Shown one piece after another: positions 17,354 through 24,890 of a stretch of 64,000 nt of DNA. The position numbers and the translations under genes were made by a program. Origin of the DNA: Myxococcaceae bacterium (GTDB taxonomy: Bacteria; Myxococcota_A; Polyangia; Polyangiales; Ga0077539); contig SCUS01000160.1 of NCBI GenBank assembly GCA_004297725.1, positions 69,615 to 133,614 of the forward strand, read 5' to 3'. The notes beneath the pieces are model-generated. The model worked only from the letters and a program-made list of their open reading frames with translations. It was not told the DNA's origin and did no database searches. Numbering within the stretch: position 1 is the first letter of the stretch; each line of letters begins with the position of its first letter.

Positions 17354-17360
17354 AGGAGGT
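17354..17360 (+). promoter_or_regulatory. Strong Shine-Dalgarno for the copper monooxygenase gene
   Basis: A complete AGGAGGT lies 6 nt before the ATG at 17367. It fixes this start and contrasts with the many genes here that lack a ribosome binding site. Confidence 0.7.
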
Positions 17361-17366
17361 CTCCCG

Positions 17367-18515
17367 ATGTCGTCCCGTGCTCGCGCCGTGGTGTGCCTGA
17401 TCTGGCTCTGGGGCTGCTCGGAGGGAGCGCCCCCGTCGAGCGCGCCAGCGGACGCGGGAGCGGTGACCGACGGCGCCGCGGCGGCGGACGCGGGAGCGTC
17501 GACTGCGGACTCCGGAGAGGCCGCGGAGGACGCAGGGCCGGACACCCGGCCGCAGACGCTGACGCACCGGATGGGCCCGTGGATGGTGCCCGCGGGGGGA
17601 GAGCGCGCGGCGGACTGCGAGTCGTGGACGCTGCACAACGAGGAGCCCCTCTACCTGAGCACGGTGGAGATGACCGCCACGCCGGGGATGCACCACTCCA
17701 ACTGGTTCTTCGTTCCGGACGACCGCTACGAGGGGCCTGACGGGACGTGGGCGTGCCGCACTCGCAACTTCGACCAGGGGGTCGCGTCCTTCCTGGGCGG
17801 GGTGTTCTTCGCGCAGAGCACGCAGGTGCAGCGCGAGACGCAGCAGTTTCCGCCGGGCACGGCGGTGGTGATCCCTCCGCACTCCCGCATCATCGGCGCG
17901 CTCCACATGCTCAACGCGAGCGCGACGCCACGGCAGGTGGGCATCGACTTCAGCGTGCGCACCCTCGCCCGCTCGGCGGTGCGCACCCGGCTCGCGCCCT
18001 TCTACCTGGAGTACGGTCCGCTGGAGATTCCTCCCCGAGGGCGCTCGGAGTTCACGGTGGAGTGCGCGCTCGACGAGCGGGCCCGCTCGCTCACCGGATC
18101 ACCCCTCGACATGCGCTTCTACTACGGCCTCGCGCACTACCACGAGCTCGGCAGCCTGATGCGGGTGACCGTGCTCGGCGGCGCGATGGACGGCCGCTCG
18201 CTCTACGAGACCGACGCTCGCCAGGGCGAGACCTGGGCGCGCACCATGGACCCGCCGGTCGACGTGAGCGGCGCCCGCGCGCTTCGGCTGACGTGCGCCT
18301 TCGACAACACCCGCTCGACCACCGTGCGCTACGGCATCGGCGACCAGGAGATGTGCATCTGGTTCGGCTTCACGGACAGCGCCTACCAGTGGGCCGGCCG
18401 CGCCACGCAGGCCGCGCGCCCGATGGTGCAGACGGAGGTGCGCGACGGCGTCTCCCGCAGCCTCGCCCCGTGCAACGAGCTGTTCAGCCTGCGCTCTCGC
18501 AGCATGGGCGAGTGA
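17367..18515 (+). CDS. PHM-like type II copper monooxygenase, lipoprotein
   Basis: A 382-residue lipoprotein (lipobox around WLWGC, Cys17) with an Ala/Asp linker to about residue 60, then a two-domain PHM/dopamine-beta-monooxygenase-like core. All six copper ligands of that family can be placed. CuH ligands are His109-His110 (GMHHSNW) and His180 (GALHMLNA); CuM ligands are His257 and His259 (LAHYHELG) and Met329 (GDQEMCIWFG). Such enzymes hydroxylate a C-H bond using O2 and ascorbate or another reductant; in animals they act on peptide C-termini or dopamine. The substrate here is unknown. It is probably located at the outer envelope. It is followed 56 nt later by a JmjC oxygenase gene in the same direction. 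Confidence 0.8.
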   Translation: MSSRARAVVCLIWLWGCSEGAPPSSAPADAGAVTDGAAAADAGASTADSGEAAEDAGPDTRPQTLTHRMGPWMVPAGGERAADCESWTLHNEEPLYLSTVEMTATPGMHHSNWFFVPDDRYEGPDGTWACRTRNFDQGVASFLGGVFFAQSTQVQRETQQFPPGTAVVIPPHSRIIGALHMLNASATPRQVGIDFSVRTLARSAVRTRLAPFYLEYGPLEIPPRGRSEFTVECALDERARSLTGSPLDMRFYYGLAHYHELGSLMRVTVLGGAMDGRSLYETDARQGETWARTMDPPVDVSGARALRLTCAFDNTRSTTVRYGIGDQEMCIWFGFTDSAYQWAGRATQAARPMVQTEVRDGVSRSLAPCNELFSLRSRSMGE

Positions 18516-18571
18516 CCCGTGTAGAGTCGGCGCCCCCCGCGGCCGTCGCCGCGGCCCAACCCCCTCTACCG

Positions 18572-19765
18572 ATGACCACCCTCGACGTCACCACCCTCTT
18601 CGCGCCGCTCTCCTTCACCGACTTCGTCAAGCGCCACTGGGAGCGCCGATCGCTCTACGCCCCGGGGCCGCGCGAGCGCTTCGACGGCCTCTTCGACCGG
18701 GAGCGCCTCCTCGACGTGGCCCGCCGCCCGAGGGGAGCGCACTCGGGCGATCCCCGGCGGCTGAAGGCGGGCTTCCGCGACCAGCGGGGCGAGCACGCGG
18801 AACTCTCCATCACGGCCTCGCAGGTGGAGTCGCTGCTCGCCGCGAACATGACCGTCCAGGCCGAGTGGGTGCACGAGACCGACCCCGGCGTCGCGGCCTT
18901 CGTCGACGACGTGCGCCGCTCGCTCGCGGTGCCCGTCGAGCTCGACGTGGCGGCCTTCCTCTCGCCCGTGGGATCAGGCTACGGGCTGCACTTCGACACC
19001 ACCTCGATGTTCGTGCTCCAGCTCGCGGGCACCAAGCGCTGGCACTACGCGCCCTCTCCCGCGGTGCCGCGCCCGGTGAGCAACGTGATCCCCGACGCGG
19101 CCGCGAGGGACGCCCGCATCCACGGCTACGACGAGTCCGCCCTCCTCGTGCAGGAACTCTCCCCCGGCGACGTGCTCTACCTCCCCGCCGGCGCCTGGCA
19201 CCACGTGAAGGCCACCAGCGAGTCGCTCCACGTCTGCCTCACCCTCCGCCCGGTGAACGTGCTCGACCTCGCGCGAGACCTCCTCCTCGACGACCTGCTC
19301 TCCGAGGTCCGAGGCCGCTCGCTCCCCGAGCGCCCGGGGCCGCACCCCAGCGACCCGACCGGCAGGGCCCGCACCGAGGCCTGGTTCGCCTCGCGTATCG
19401 ACGCGCTCCGCAAGGCCGTCGAGCGCCTCAGCCCCGCCGCCCTCGCCGACGCCTGGAGCGCGCAGTCCGAGGCGGAGAGCGACGAGGCCGCGCCCGTGGG
19501 GAGAGACGATGTGCTCGCCCACGCGATGCCCGTGACCTGGCGGCGCGCGGAGAGCCCCGACGGCGACGCGCTGGTGCAGGTGATGGACGGCGACGCGGTG
19601 CTCGCCACCCTGTCGGCCCAGGCGGAGGGCTTCCTCGAAGGGCTCCGCGAGAGCGCCCGCTTCGCCGCCAGGGACGCCGCCGCGTGGGCGCCGGAACTCC
19701 CCTGGGACGACGTCGCCATGCTGCTGGGAGAGCTCGTCGCGCTGGGCGTGCTGCGCCGCGCCTGA
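18572..19765 (+). CDS. JmjC/cupin-4 family 2-oxoglutarate oxygenase
   Basis: A 397-residue cytoplasmic protein of the cupin-4/ribosomal oxygenase group, Fe(II)/2-oxoglutarate-dependent hydroxylases. The facial triad is visible as His140-x-Asp142 (GLHFDTTSMFVLQ) and His210 (PAGAWHHVKAT), with Lys155 (GTKRW) as a likely cosubstrate or structural residue. The N-terminal FTDFVKRHWERRSLYAPG matches this family, and a C-terminal helical/winged region (about 245-397) follows. Relatives such as E. coli RoxA hydroxylate a ribosomal protein arginine; the target here is unknown. The ORF extends upstream in frame, but the ATG at 18572 is the first that avoids overlap with the copper monooxygenase gene. 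It ends 4 nt from the convergent PilT-like gene. Confidence 0.85.
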   Translation: MTTLDVTTLFAPLSFTDFVKRHWERRSLYAPGPRERFDGLFDRERLLDVARRPRGAHSGDPRRLKAGFRDQRGEHAELSITASQVESLLAANMTVQAEWVHETDPGVAAFVDDVRRSLAVPVELDVAAFLSPVGSGYGLHFDTTSMFVLQLAGTKRWHYAPSPAVPRPVSNVIPDAAARDARIHGYDESALLVQELSPGDVLYLPAGAWHHVKATSESLHVCLTLRPVNVLDLARDLLLDDLLSEVRGRSLPERPGPHPSDPTGRARTEAWFASRIDALRKAVERLSPAALADAWSAQSEAESDEAAPVGRDDVLAHAMPVTWRRAESPDGDALVQVMDGDAVLATLSAQAEGFLEGLRESARFAARDAAAWAPELPWDDVAMLLGELVALGVLRRA

Positions 19766-19769
19766 GTCT

Positions 19770-21266
19770 TCAGCTCTCCAGCGAGGTCTCCCGGTCGATC
19801 ATCCCCCGGAGCGTGTGGCGGTCGATGGCCTTCGCCAGGGCCTCCTCCGCGGAGACCACCCCCGACTGCACCAGCTGGAGCAGCGCGTCGTTCATGGTCT
19901 GGTTGCCCGCCTGCCGCTGGGTCTGCATCACCGAGGTGAGCTGGAAGGTCTTGCCCTCGCGGATGAGGTTCGCCACCGCGTGCGAGGACACCAGCACCTC
20001 CAGCGCCGCCACCCTTCCGCCGCCCACGCGCTTGCAGAGCGTCTGCGCGATGACCCCCCGGAGCGACACCGCGAGCATCGCCCTGATCTGCGCCTGACGG
20101 TCGGCGGGAAACTGGTCGATGATCCGGTCGACGGTGCTGATGGCCGTGTTGGTGTGAAGCGTCCCGAAGACCAGGTGCCCCGTCTCCGCGGTCTCGATGG
20201 CGATGGAGGTCGTCTCCAGGTCGCGCAGCTCGCCCACCAGCACGATGTCAGGGTCCTCCCGAAGCGCGGCCCGGAGCGCGGCGGCGAAGCTGCGCGTGTC
20301 GGCGTGCACCTCGCGCTGGTTGACCAGGCAGCTGCGCGACTCGTGGACGAACTCCACCGGGTCTTCGATGGTGATGATGTGGTCGGGGCGCGTGTCGTTG
20401 ATGAGGTCGATCATCGCCGCCAGGGTGGTGCTCTTGCCCGACCCGGTCGGGCCGGTGACCAGCACCAGGCCCTTCGGCAGGCTGCACAGGTCGCGCACCA
20501 CCGGAGGGAGCCCCAGCTCGTCGGCCGTCAGGATGCGCGACGGGATCACCCGAAGCACCCCGCTCACGCCCCTCCGGTCGCGGAACATGTTCACCCGGAA
20601 GCGGGCCACCCCGGGGATCTCGTAGGCGAAGTCCGCGTCCCTGGTCTGCGCGTAGCGCTCCTTCGCCTCGTCGGTCGCGATCTCCAGCAGCAGCGAGCGG
20701 ATCGCCTCGCCCCCGAGCGCCTCGCCGTCGCTCCCAGGGAGCAGCCGCATGTCCCCGTCGATGCGCACCCTCGGCTGCATCCCCGCGGTCAGGTGCAGGT
20801 CCGAGGCGCCCAGGTCGAGCAGCGAGCGCAGCAGCCCGTCGATGCGCGGCCCCGAGGCGCTCACCGCCCCGGCGGGCTCCGGGGCCGACGGCGTGGTCTC
20901 GACGGCCTCCTCGACAGGCACCGGGTCGGTCAGCGGGCATGGCGGGCGCTGGGTGAGCGTCGCGGGAAACTCCTTGAGCACCACCTCGATGAGCTCGCCC
21001 CGGCGGCAGCAGCGCACCAGCACCGGCCCGCCCGGGGCGTCGAGGTCGAAGGTCGCCTCGCCCTCGGCGGTGAGCCCCGCCGAGAGGCCCGCGGGCGCGA
21101 ACTCCCCGGCGATGGCCAGGATCTGGTCGGACCGCACCGGCTGCGCCAGCACCACCCGCACCTGCTCCCCGTGGCGCACCCGCACGGGCTCGCCGGTCAC
21201 GAAGATGAGTTCCTCGGCGTCGTCGCGGCGCATCGCGGCGATGAAGCGGTCGATGTGCCGTGCCAT
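19770..21266 (-). CDS. PilT/PilU-like ATPase with extra N-terminal domain
   Basis: A 498-residue type IV pilus retraction-type ATPase. Residues 142-498 carry the full PilT core: N-terminal domain with ASDLHLTAGMQPRVRIDG (154-171), Walker A GPTGSGKST (272-280), Asp box TIEDPVEF (299-306), Walker B with Glu346 (DIVLVGELRD) and His box GHLVFGTLHT (363-372). Residues 1-100 look like a second, degenerate copy of the PilT N-terminal domain (DDAEELIFVTGEPVRVRHGE). A Pro/Glu linker (110-140) joins them. The length exceeds usual PilT (about 345-380). There are no other pilus genes nearby. The start overlaps the stop of the upstream gene (TGATG), so the two are translationally coupled. Confidence 0.88.
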   Translation of the reverse strand: MARHIDRFIAAMRRDDAEELIFVTGEPVRVRHGEQVRVVLAQPVRSDQILAIAGEFAPAGLSAGLTAEGEATFDLDAPGGPVLVRCCRRGELIEVVLKEFPATLTQRPPCPLTDPVPVEEAVETTPSAPEPAGAVSASGPRIDGLLRSLLDLGASDLHLTAGMQPRVRIDGDMRLLPGSDGEALGGEAIRSLLLEIATDEAKERYAQTRDADFAYEIPGVARFRVNMFRDRRGVSGVLRVIPSRILTADELGLPPVVRDLCSLPKGLVLVTGPTGSGKSTTLAAMIDLINDTRPDHIITIEDPVEFVHESRSCLVNQREVHADTRSFAAALRAALREDPDIVLVGELRDLETTSIAIETAETGHLVFGTLHTNTAISTVDRIIDQFPADRQAQIRAMLAVSLRGVIAQTLCKRVGGGRVAALEVLVSSHAVANLIREGKTFQLTSVMQTQRQAGNQTMNDALLQLVQSGVVSAEEALAKAIDRHTLRGMIDRETSLES

Positions 21267-21751
21267 CAGCGGCTCTCCGAGAGCGGGGTGATCGACGCGA
21301 CCTGCGCGGCGTTCAGCAGGTAGATCCAGTCGGCGGTGCGGAGCGGGAAGAAGGCCGGGGCGCGCTCCAGGTAGTCCCCGAGCCTGCGGGTCATCGCGGG
21401 CAGCGCGTAGCGCAGCGTGCCCTCGAGCACGGCGCCGTGGGCGAGCTCCACCACCACCCGGGCGACCGCGCTGGAGGCGTCGTCCTCGGCCTCGGGGTCG
21501 AGCTCGTCGAGGGCGGCCAGCAGGCCGAGCCGCACCCACGCGAGGTGCCTCGGCGCCAGGAAGACCACGGTCTCCGCCCCGGTGCGCAGCGGGACGAAGG
21601 CCCTCCCGGCGAGCACGTCGAGGAGCCGCTCGCCCCGGCCGGCGGTGTCGAGCGGGCGCAGGAAGAGCTCCCCCTGCGTGAGAACCCCGCGGGCGGTGCA
21701 GCACTCGACGAGCACCGTCTCCTTGAAGGTGACCACCTCGCAATCACTCAT
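21266..21751 (-). CDS. Uncharacterised protein with duplicated small domain
   Basis: A 161-residue protein coupled to the PilT-like ATPase gene by a 1-nt overlap. It has two similar halves. The first reads VLVECCTARGVLTQGELFLR, LLDVLAGRAFVPLR and TVVFLAPRHLAWVRL; the second reads VVVELAHGAVLEGTLRYALP, LGDYLERAPAFFPLR and DWIYLLNAAQVASITPL. Each half looks like a small beta-barrel of about 65 residues that ends in a strand after a 'FxPLR' turn. I cannot name the family with confidence; it resembles DUF6812-type domains. A role with the PilT-like ATPase, perhaps as a regulator, is inferred from coupling. The ATG at 21751 is chosen because upstream codons lack any similarity. Confidence 0.75.
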   Translation of the reverse strand: MSDCEVVTFKETVLVECCTARGVLTQGELFLRPLDTAGRGERLLDVLAGRAFVPLRTGAETVVFLAPRHLAWVRLGLLAALDELDPEAEDDASSAVARVVVELAHGAVLEGTLRYALPAMTRRLGDYLERAPAFFPLRTADWIYLLNAAQVASITPLSESR

Positions 21752-21801
21752 CGCAGCCCATTGTGCACAAGCTCCCCGCGCTTGGGGAGCGCCGCTTCGG
21801 C

Positions 21802-21831
21802 TTGACGCCCTCCCCGGCGCAGGACTTCCAT
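21802..21831 (+). promoter_or_regulatory. Probable promoter of the coiled-coil gene
   Basis: TTGACG (21802-21807), an 18-nt spacer and TTCCAT (21826-21831) lie directly before the GTG at 21840. The expected transcription start would fall almost at the start codon, giving a leaderless or very short-leader mRNA. Confidence 0.4.
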
Positions 21832-21839
21832 CCCCGACC

Positions 21840-22448
21840 GTGAGCAGGGACGATCGCAGCGCGGGCAGACTCTCCTCCTTCGCCGAGGCCGCGGCCGCGC
21901 TGGAGGCGGAGCTCGAGCGCTTCGAGGGCATCGCGGCCTCGGTGGCCCGGGCGCCGCTCACCTCGCAGAAGGCCATCGAGCACGCCGCGAGGCTCACCCG
22001 CGACGCCTCCGAGGCGCAGGGGCGCTACGCCCAGCGGCTGCAGGCCCTCGTGGCGATGGTGAGCAGCACCGGCGAGCGGCAGCGCGTCGCCGCGGCCACC
22101 ATCAACGAGCGCGTGACGGAGATCGACGCGCGCACCGCCGCCCACGCCGCGCTGGAGCGGCGCCTCGGCGAGCTCGGCGAGGAGGCCCGCGGCATCAACG
22201 CGCGCGCCCTGGGCGCCACCGGCGGCGGAGGCGTGCCCAGCTCCCCCGAGCGCCTGGCGGAGCTCATCGGGGCGCTGGAGGAGATCGGCGAGCGCATGGA
22301 CGCCGCCGTCGCCCGCGCCCGCGACGTCGCCCGCGACGCCACCGCCTCGGACTTCGTCGACGTCGCCCGCCAGGCGGACGCCCTGCGCCAGCAGCTCCTC
22401 GCCACGCGCAACCGCGTGTCCCTGCTGCGGCGCGGGCTCTCTTCGTAG
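21840..22448 (+). CDS. Coiled-coil protein
   Basis: A 202-residue Ala/Glu/Arg-rich protein predicted to be almost entirely helical, with heptad-like runs (AEAAAALEAELERFEGIAA, AALERRLGELGEEARGINAR). A flexible Gly-rich break sits at about residues 120-130 (GATGGGG). There is no signal peptide, membrane segment or enzyme motif. It is divergent from the PilT-like operon and followed by the nucleotidase fusion gene. I do not recognise a family. The GTG at 21840 is preceded by a promoter-like sequence that leaves no room for a leader. Confidence 0.65.
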   Translation: MSRDDRSAGRLSSFAEAAAALEAELERFEGIAASVARAPLTSQKAIEHAARLTRDASEAQGRYAQRLQALVAMVSSTGERQRVAAATINERVTEIDARTAAHAALERRLGELGEEARGINARALGATGGGGVPSSPERLAELIGALEEIGERMDAAVARARDVARDATASDFVDVARQADALRQQLLATRNRVSLLRRGLSS

Positions 22449-22456
22449 GGCGAGGC

Positions 22457-22486
22457 TTGCGCCGCGCACCGCCCTTCGGATATCCG
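22457..22486 (+). promoter_or_regulatory. Possible promoter of the nucleotidase/barrel gene
   Basis: TTGCGC (22457-22462) and TATCCG (22481-22486) are separated by 18 nt and lie 12 nt before the ATG at 22499. This argues against the longer reading that would start with the TTG at 22457. Confidence 0.3.
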
Positions 22487-22498
22487 CCCTCGTTGACC

Positions 22499-24769
22499 AT
22501 GCGCCACCCCCTGCGCCTCGCCTGCCTCTGCCTCGTCGGGCTCCTCTCGACCCGCGCGGCGCGCGCCCAGACCCCGCCGCTGCGACTGGTGGTCTCCTCC
22601 GGGCTGCAGGGCGACCTCGCCCGCATCGCGTGCGTGCCCGCGGGGGAGCGCTCCTCGGGGCTCACCGCGCTCTCCAGGGCGCTCGGCCAGCGCTCCGGGG
22701 AGGACGTGCTGCGCCTCGACGCGGGCGACCTCTTCGGCTCCTCGGCGGTGGCCCACCTCGCGACGAGGGACCACCTCCCGGCGCTGGTCGACGCGGTGCT
22801 GGCCTCCGGGCTGCGCGCCCTGGCGGTAGGCCACCGCGACCTCGCGGGCCCTCGCGCGGACGTCATCGCCAGGGCCAGGGCGCTCTCCGCGAGGGGCGTT
22901 CGCACGGTGCTCAGCAACCTGAGCTGCGAGCCCGAGGCCCAGGACCTCTGCGACGCCCTGGTGGACGGCGGCGACGAGCCGCTGGTGCTCTCGACCCCGG
23001 CGGGGGGCGTCGGCGTGGTGGCGCTGATCGCTCCCGGTGAGCTCAGCGCCGTGGCGCACGACCGCTCCGAGGGGATCACCCTCTCCTCGCCGGAGGAGGC
23101 CCTCGGCCGCGCGGTGCTTGCGGCGCGGGTGGCGGGGGCGCGCTTCGTGGTGGCCTTCTACGACCCGGAGTCCCCGGGGACGCTCCTCGACACGGTGCGC
23201 ATGGTGAGGGCGCTCCCTCGCGACCAGCGGCCCGACGTGGTCTTCGCGCAGGACATCGACCGCTCCACGGCCACGCTGGAGATCGAGCGGGGCGCGGCGC
23301 TGAGGGTCTTCGCGACGGAGCCCGCCCGCGTGGTGGAGACCAGCCTCCCGGCACCGGGGACCCCGGCGCTGGTCGAGCCCGAGGGGGAGGTTCCGCCCGC
23401 GGTGTCGGCGCTGGGCGACGCCATCGGGGAGCAGCTCTGCCGCATCGCCGCGGAGGTGCTCCCGGGCGGCGCGCTCACGGCCCCGCTCGACCGGGAGGGC
23501 TTCACCTCGCTGCTGCTCGACGTGGCGCGCGAGTCGACGCGCTCGGAGATCGCGGTGATCAACCGCGGCGCCGTGCGCCCCATCGCCAACTTCCCCCTGC
23601 GCGGTCGCATCTCCCGCGTCGACGTGCTGGGCGCGCTGCCCTTCGACGACGTGCTGCGCGTCGGTCGCATCAAGGGCGACGCGCTGGCGACCTTCGTGCG
23701 CTCGGCGCGCAGCGCGCGCTTCCGGATGCGGGGGGTGACCCGCGACGGAGACTCGCTGCTGGTCAACGGCCGCCCCCTCGCGGAGGACCAGTACTACCGG
23801 GTGGTCACCAGCGGCTTCGTGGCCGACGGCGGCGACGGAGGCTTCGCCGAGGAGGACGAGGTGACCTACGAGCCCGACCCGGTGGGCGCTCCCCGGGAGA
23901 CGCTGCTCTCGTGGCTGGCCATCCCTCGCGGCGGGGACATCACCCGCGCGCCCATCGACCCGGCGCAGCGCACCCGCTGGACCTTCCGCGGCTTCATCGA
24001 CGCGAGCCTCTCCAACACCACCATCGCCAACAACCCCAACTACCAGGACCCGCAGCTCGTGCGCTCCCAGGGCACGGCGATCCAGCTCGACGCCGAGGGC
24101 CACGTCGACGCCGAGCAGCCGCGGTACACCTTCGAGAACACGCTGCGGCTGCGCCTCGGCTACCAGCAGACCATCGACGCCTCGGGCGACACGGGGCTGC
24201 TCAAGATCGGCGACCTCATCGCGCTGCGCGACCACCTCGCGTGGCGCGGGCTCTGGCGTCACCGCCGCTGGTACACCCCGCTCCCCTACGTGGAGAGCTA
24301 CCTGGAGTCGGAGTTCTCTCCGCCCGACCCTTCGATGCTCAACCGCGAGTGGCACCACCTCCAGTGGCGCCCCACGGCGGGCCTGCGGCTCGAGCTCCCG
24401 CTGCGCGCCAACCTCAACGCGGGCGTCGGCATGGACTGGGAGACGCTGGAGCCCGGGGCGCACCCGCAGGCGGTGGCGGTGATCCGCGGCGAGCTCCCGG
24501 CGACCACGCTCTTCCACATCCAGGACCGCGACGTCGAGGGTCAGCTCTTCACCGAGGTGGCCTTCCGCGAGCCCTGGGCGACGACCACCGAGACCCTGGT
24601 GCGCCTCAACGCGCGCCTGAGCGTCCCGATCTTCGCTCCGCTCGCGGTGACCATCTCCTACGACCTCTTCGCGAGGCAGCGCTCGGAGGCCGCGTGGGGC
24701 GTCTCCCACGACATCAACCTCGGGCTCCGGCTCGACTTCCTGAAGACGCTCCAGCTCTTCTCGTACTGA
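22499..24769 (+). CDS. 5'-nucleotidase-like protein fused to an outer-membrane barrel
   Basis: A 756-residue exported protein with a signal peptide (cleavage near residue 23, ARA-Q). Residues 25-270 resemble the metallophosphatase domain of UshA-type 5'-nucleotidases. About 280-470 is the 5'-nucleotidase C-terminal domain (VINRGAVRPIANFPLRGR, LGALPFDDVLRVGRIKG). From about 480 to the end the sequence alternates hydrophobic and polar strands with many aromatic residues and ends in LQLFSY, as expected for an outer-membrane beta-barrel. The catalytic domain looks damaged: the DxH metal motif is replaced by SSGLQG, and the GNH(D/E) motif by GHRD. The protein may therefore bind rather than cleave nucleotides. 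I chose the ATG at 22499 because it begins the signal peptide. Confidence 0.8.
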   Translation: MRHPLRLACLCLVGLLSTRAARAQTPPLRLVVSSGLQGDLARIACVPAGERSSGLTALSRALGQRSGEDVLRLDAGDLFGSSAVAHLATRDHLPALVDAVLASGLRALAVGHRDLAGPRADVIARARALSARGVRTVLSNLSCEPEAQDLCDALVDGGDEPLVLSTPAGGVGVVALIAPGELSAVAHDRSEGITLSSPEEALGRAVLAARVAGARFVVAFYDPESPGTLLDTVRMVRALPRDQRPDVVFAQDIDRSTATLEIERGAALRVFATEPARVVETSLPAPGTPALVEPEGEVPPAVSALGDAIGEQLCRIAAEVLPGGALTAPLDREGFTSLLLDVARESTRSEIAVINRGAVRPIANFPLRGRISRVDVLGALPFDDVLRVGRIKGDALATFVRSARSARFRMRGVTRDGDSLLVNGRPLAEDQYYRVVTSGFVADGGDGGFAEEDEVTYEPDPVGAPRETLLSWLAIPRGGDITRAPIDPAQRTRWTFRGFIDASLSNTTIANNPNYQDPQLVRSQGTAIQLDAEGHVDAEQPRYTFENTLRLRLGYQQTIDASGDTGLLKIGDLIALRDHLAWRGLWRHRRWYTPLPYVESYLESEFSPPDPSMLNREWHHLQWRPTAGLRLELPLRANLNAGVGMDWETLEPGAHPQAVAVIRGELPATTLFHIQDRDVEGQLFTEVAFREPWATTTETLVRLNARLSVPIFAPLAVTISYDLFARQRSEAAWGVSHDINLGLRLDFLKTLQLFSY

Positions 24770-24874
24770 CCCCCTCCGGCGGGGTTCAAGAGCTGAGGGC
24801 CCCGGCGGCGCCGGGCGCCCGCGGGTTCAACCGAGCGCCGATCATCGAGTAGGGCAGCGCGGGGCCGCTGGACT

Positions 24875-24880
24875 TATGCT
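24875..24880 (+). promoter_or_regulatory. Probable -10 element, short-leader promoter
   Basis: TATGCT lies 10 nt before a GTG at 24891. It contains the ATG at 24876 that would otherwise be taken as the start of the glycosyltransferase gene. Confidence 0.35.
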
Positions 24881-24890
24881 CCGCGCCCCA

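Noticed and set aside
24770..24790. Terminator hairpin after the nucleotidase/barrel gene
   Set aside because: The ACCCC/GGGGT stem is only about 5 bp and has no following T-run.
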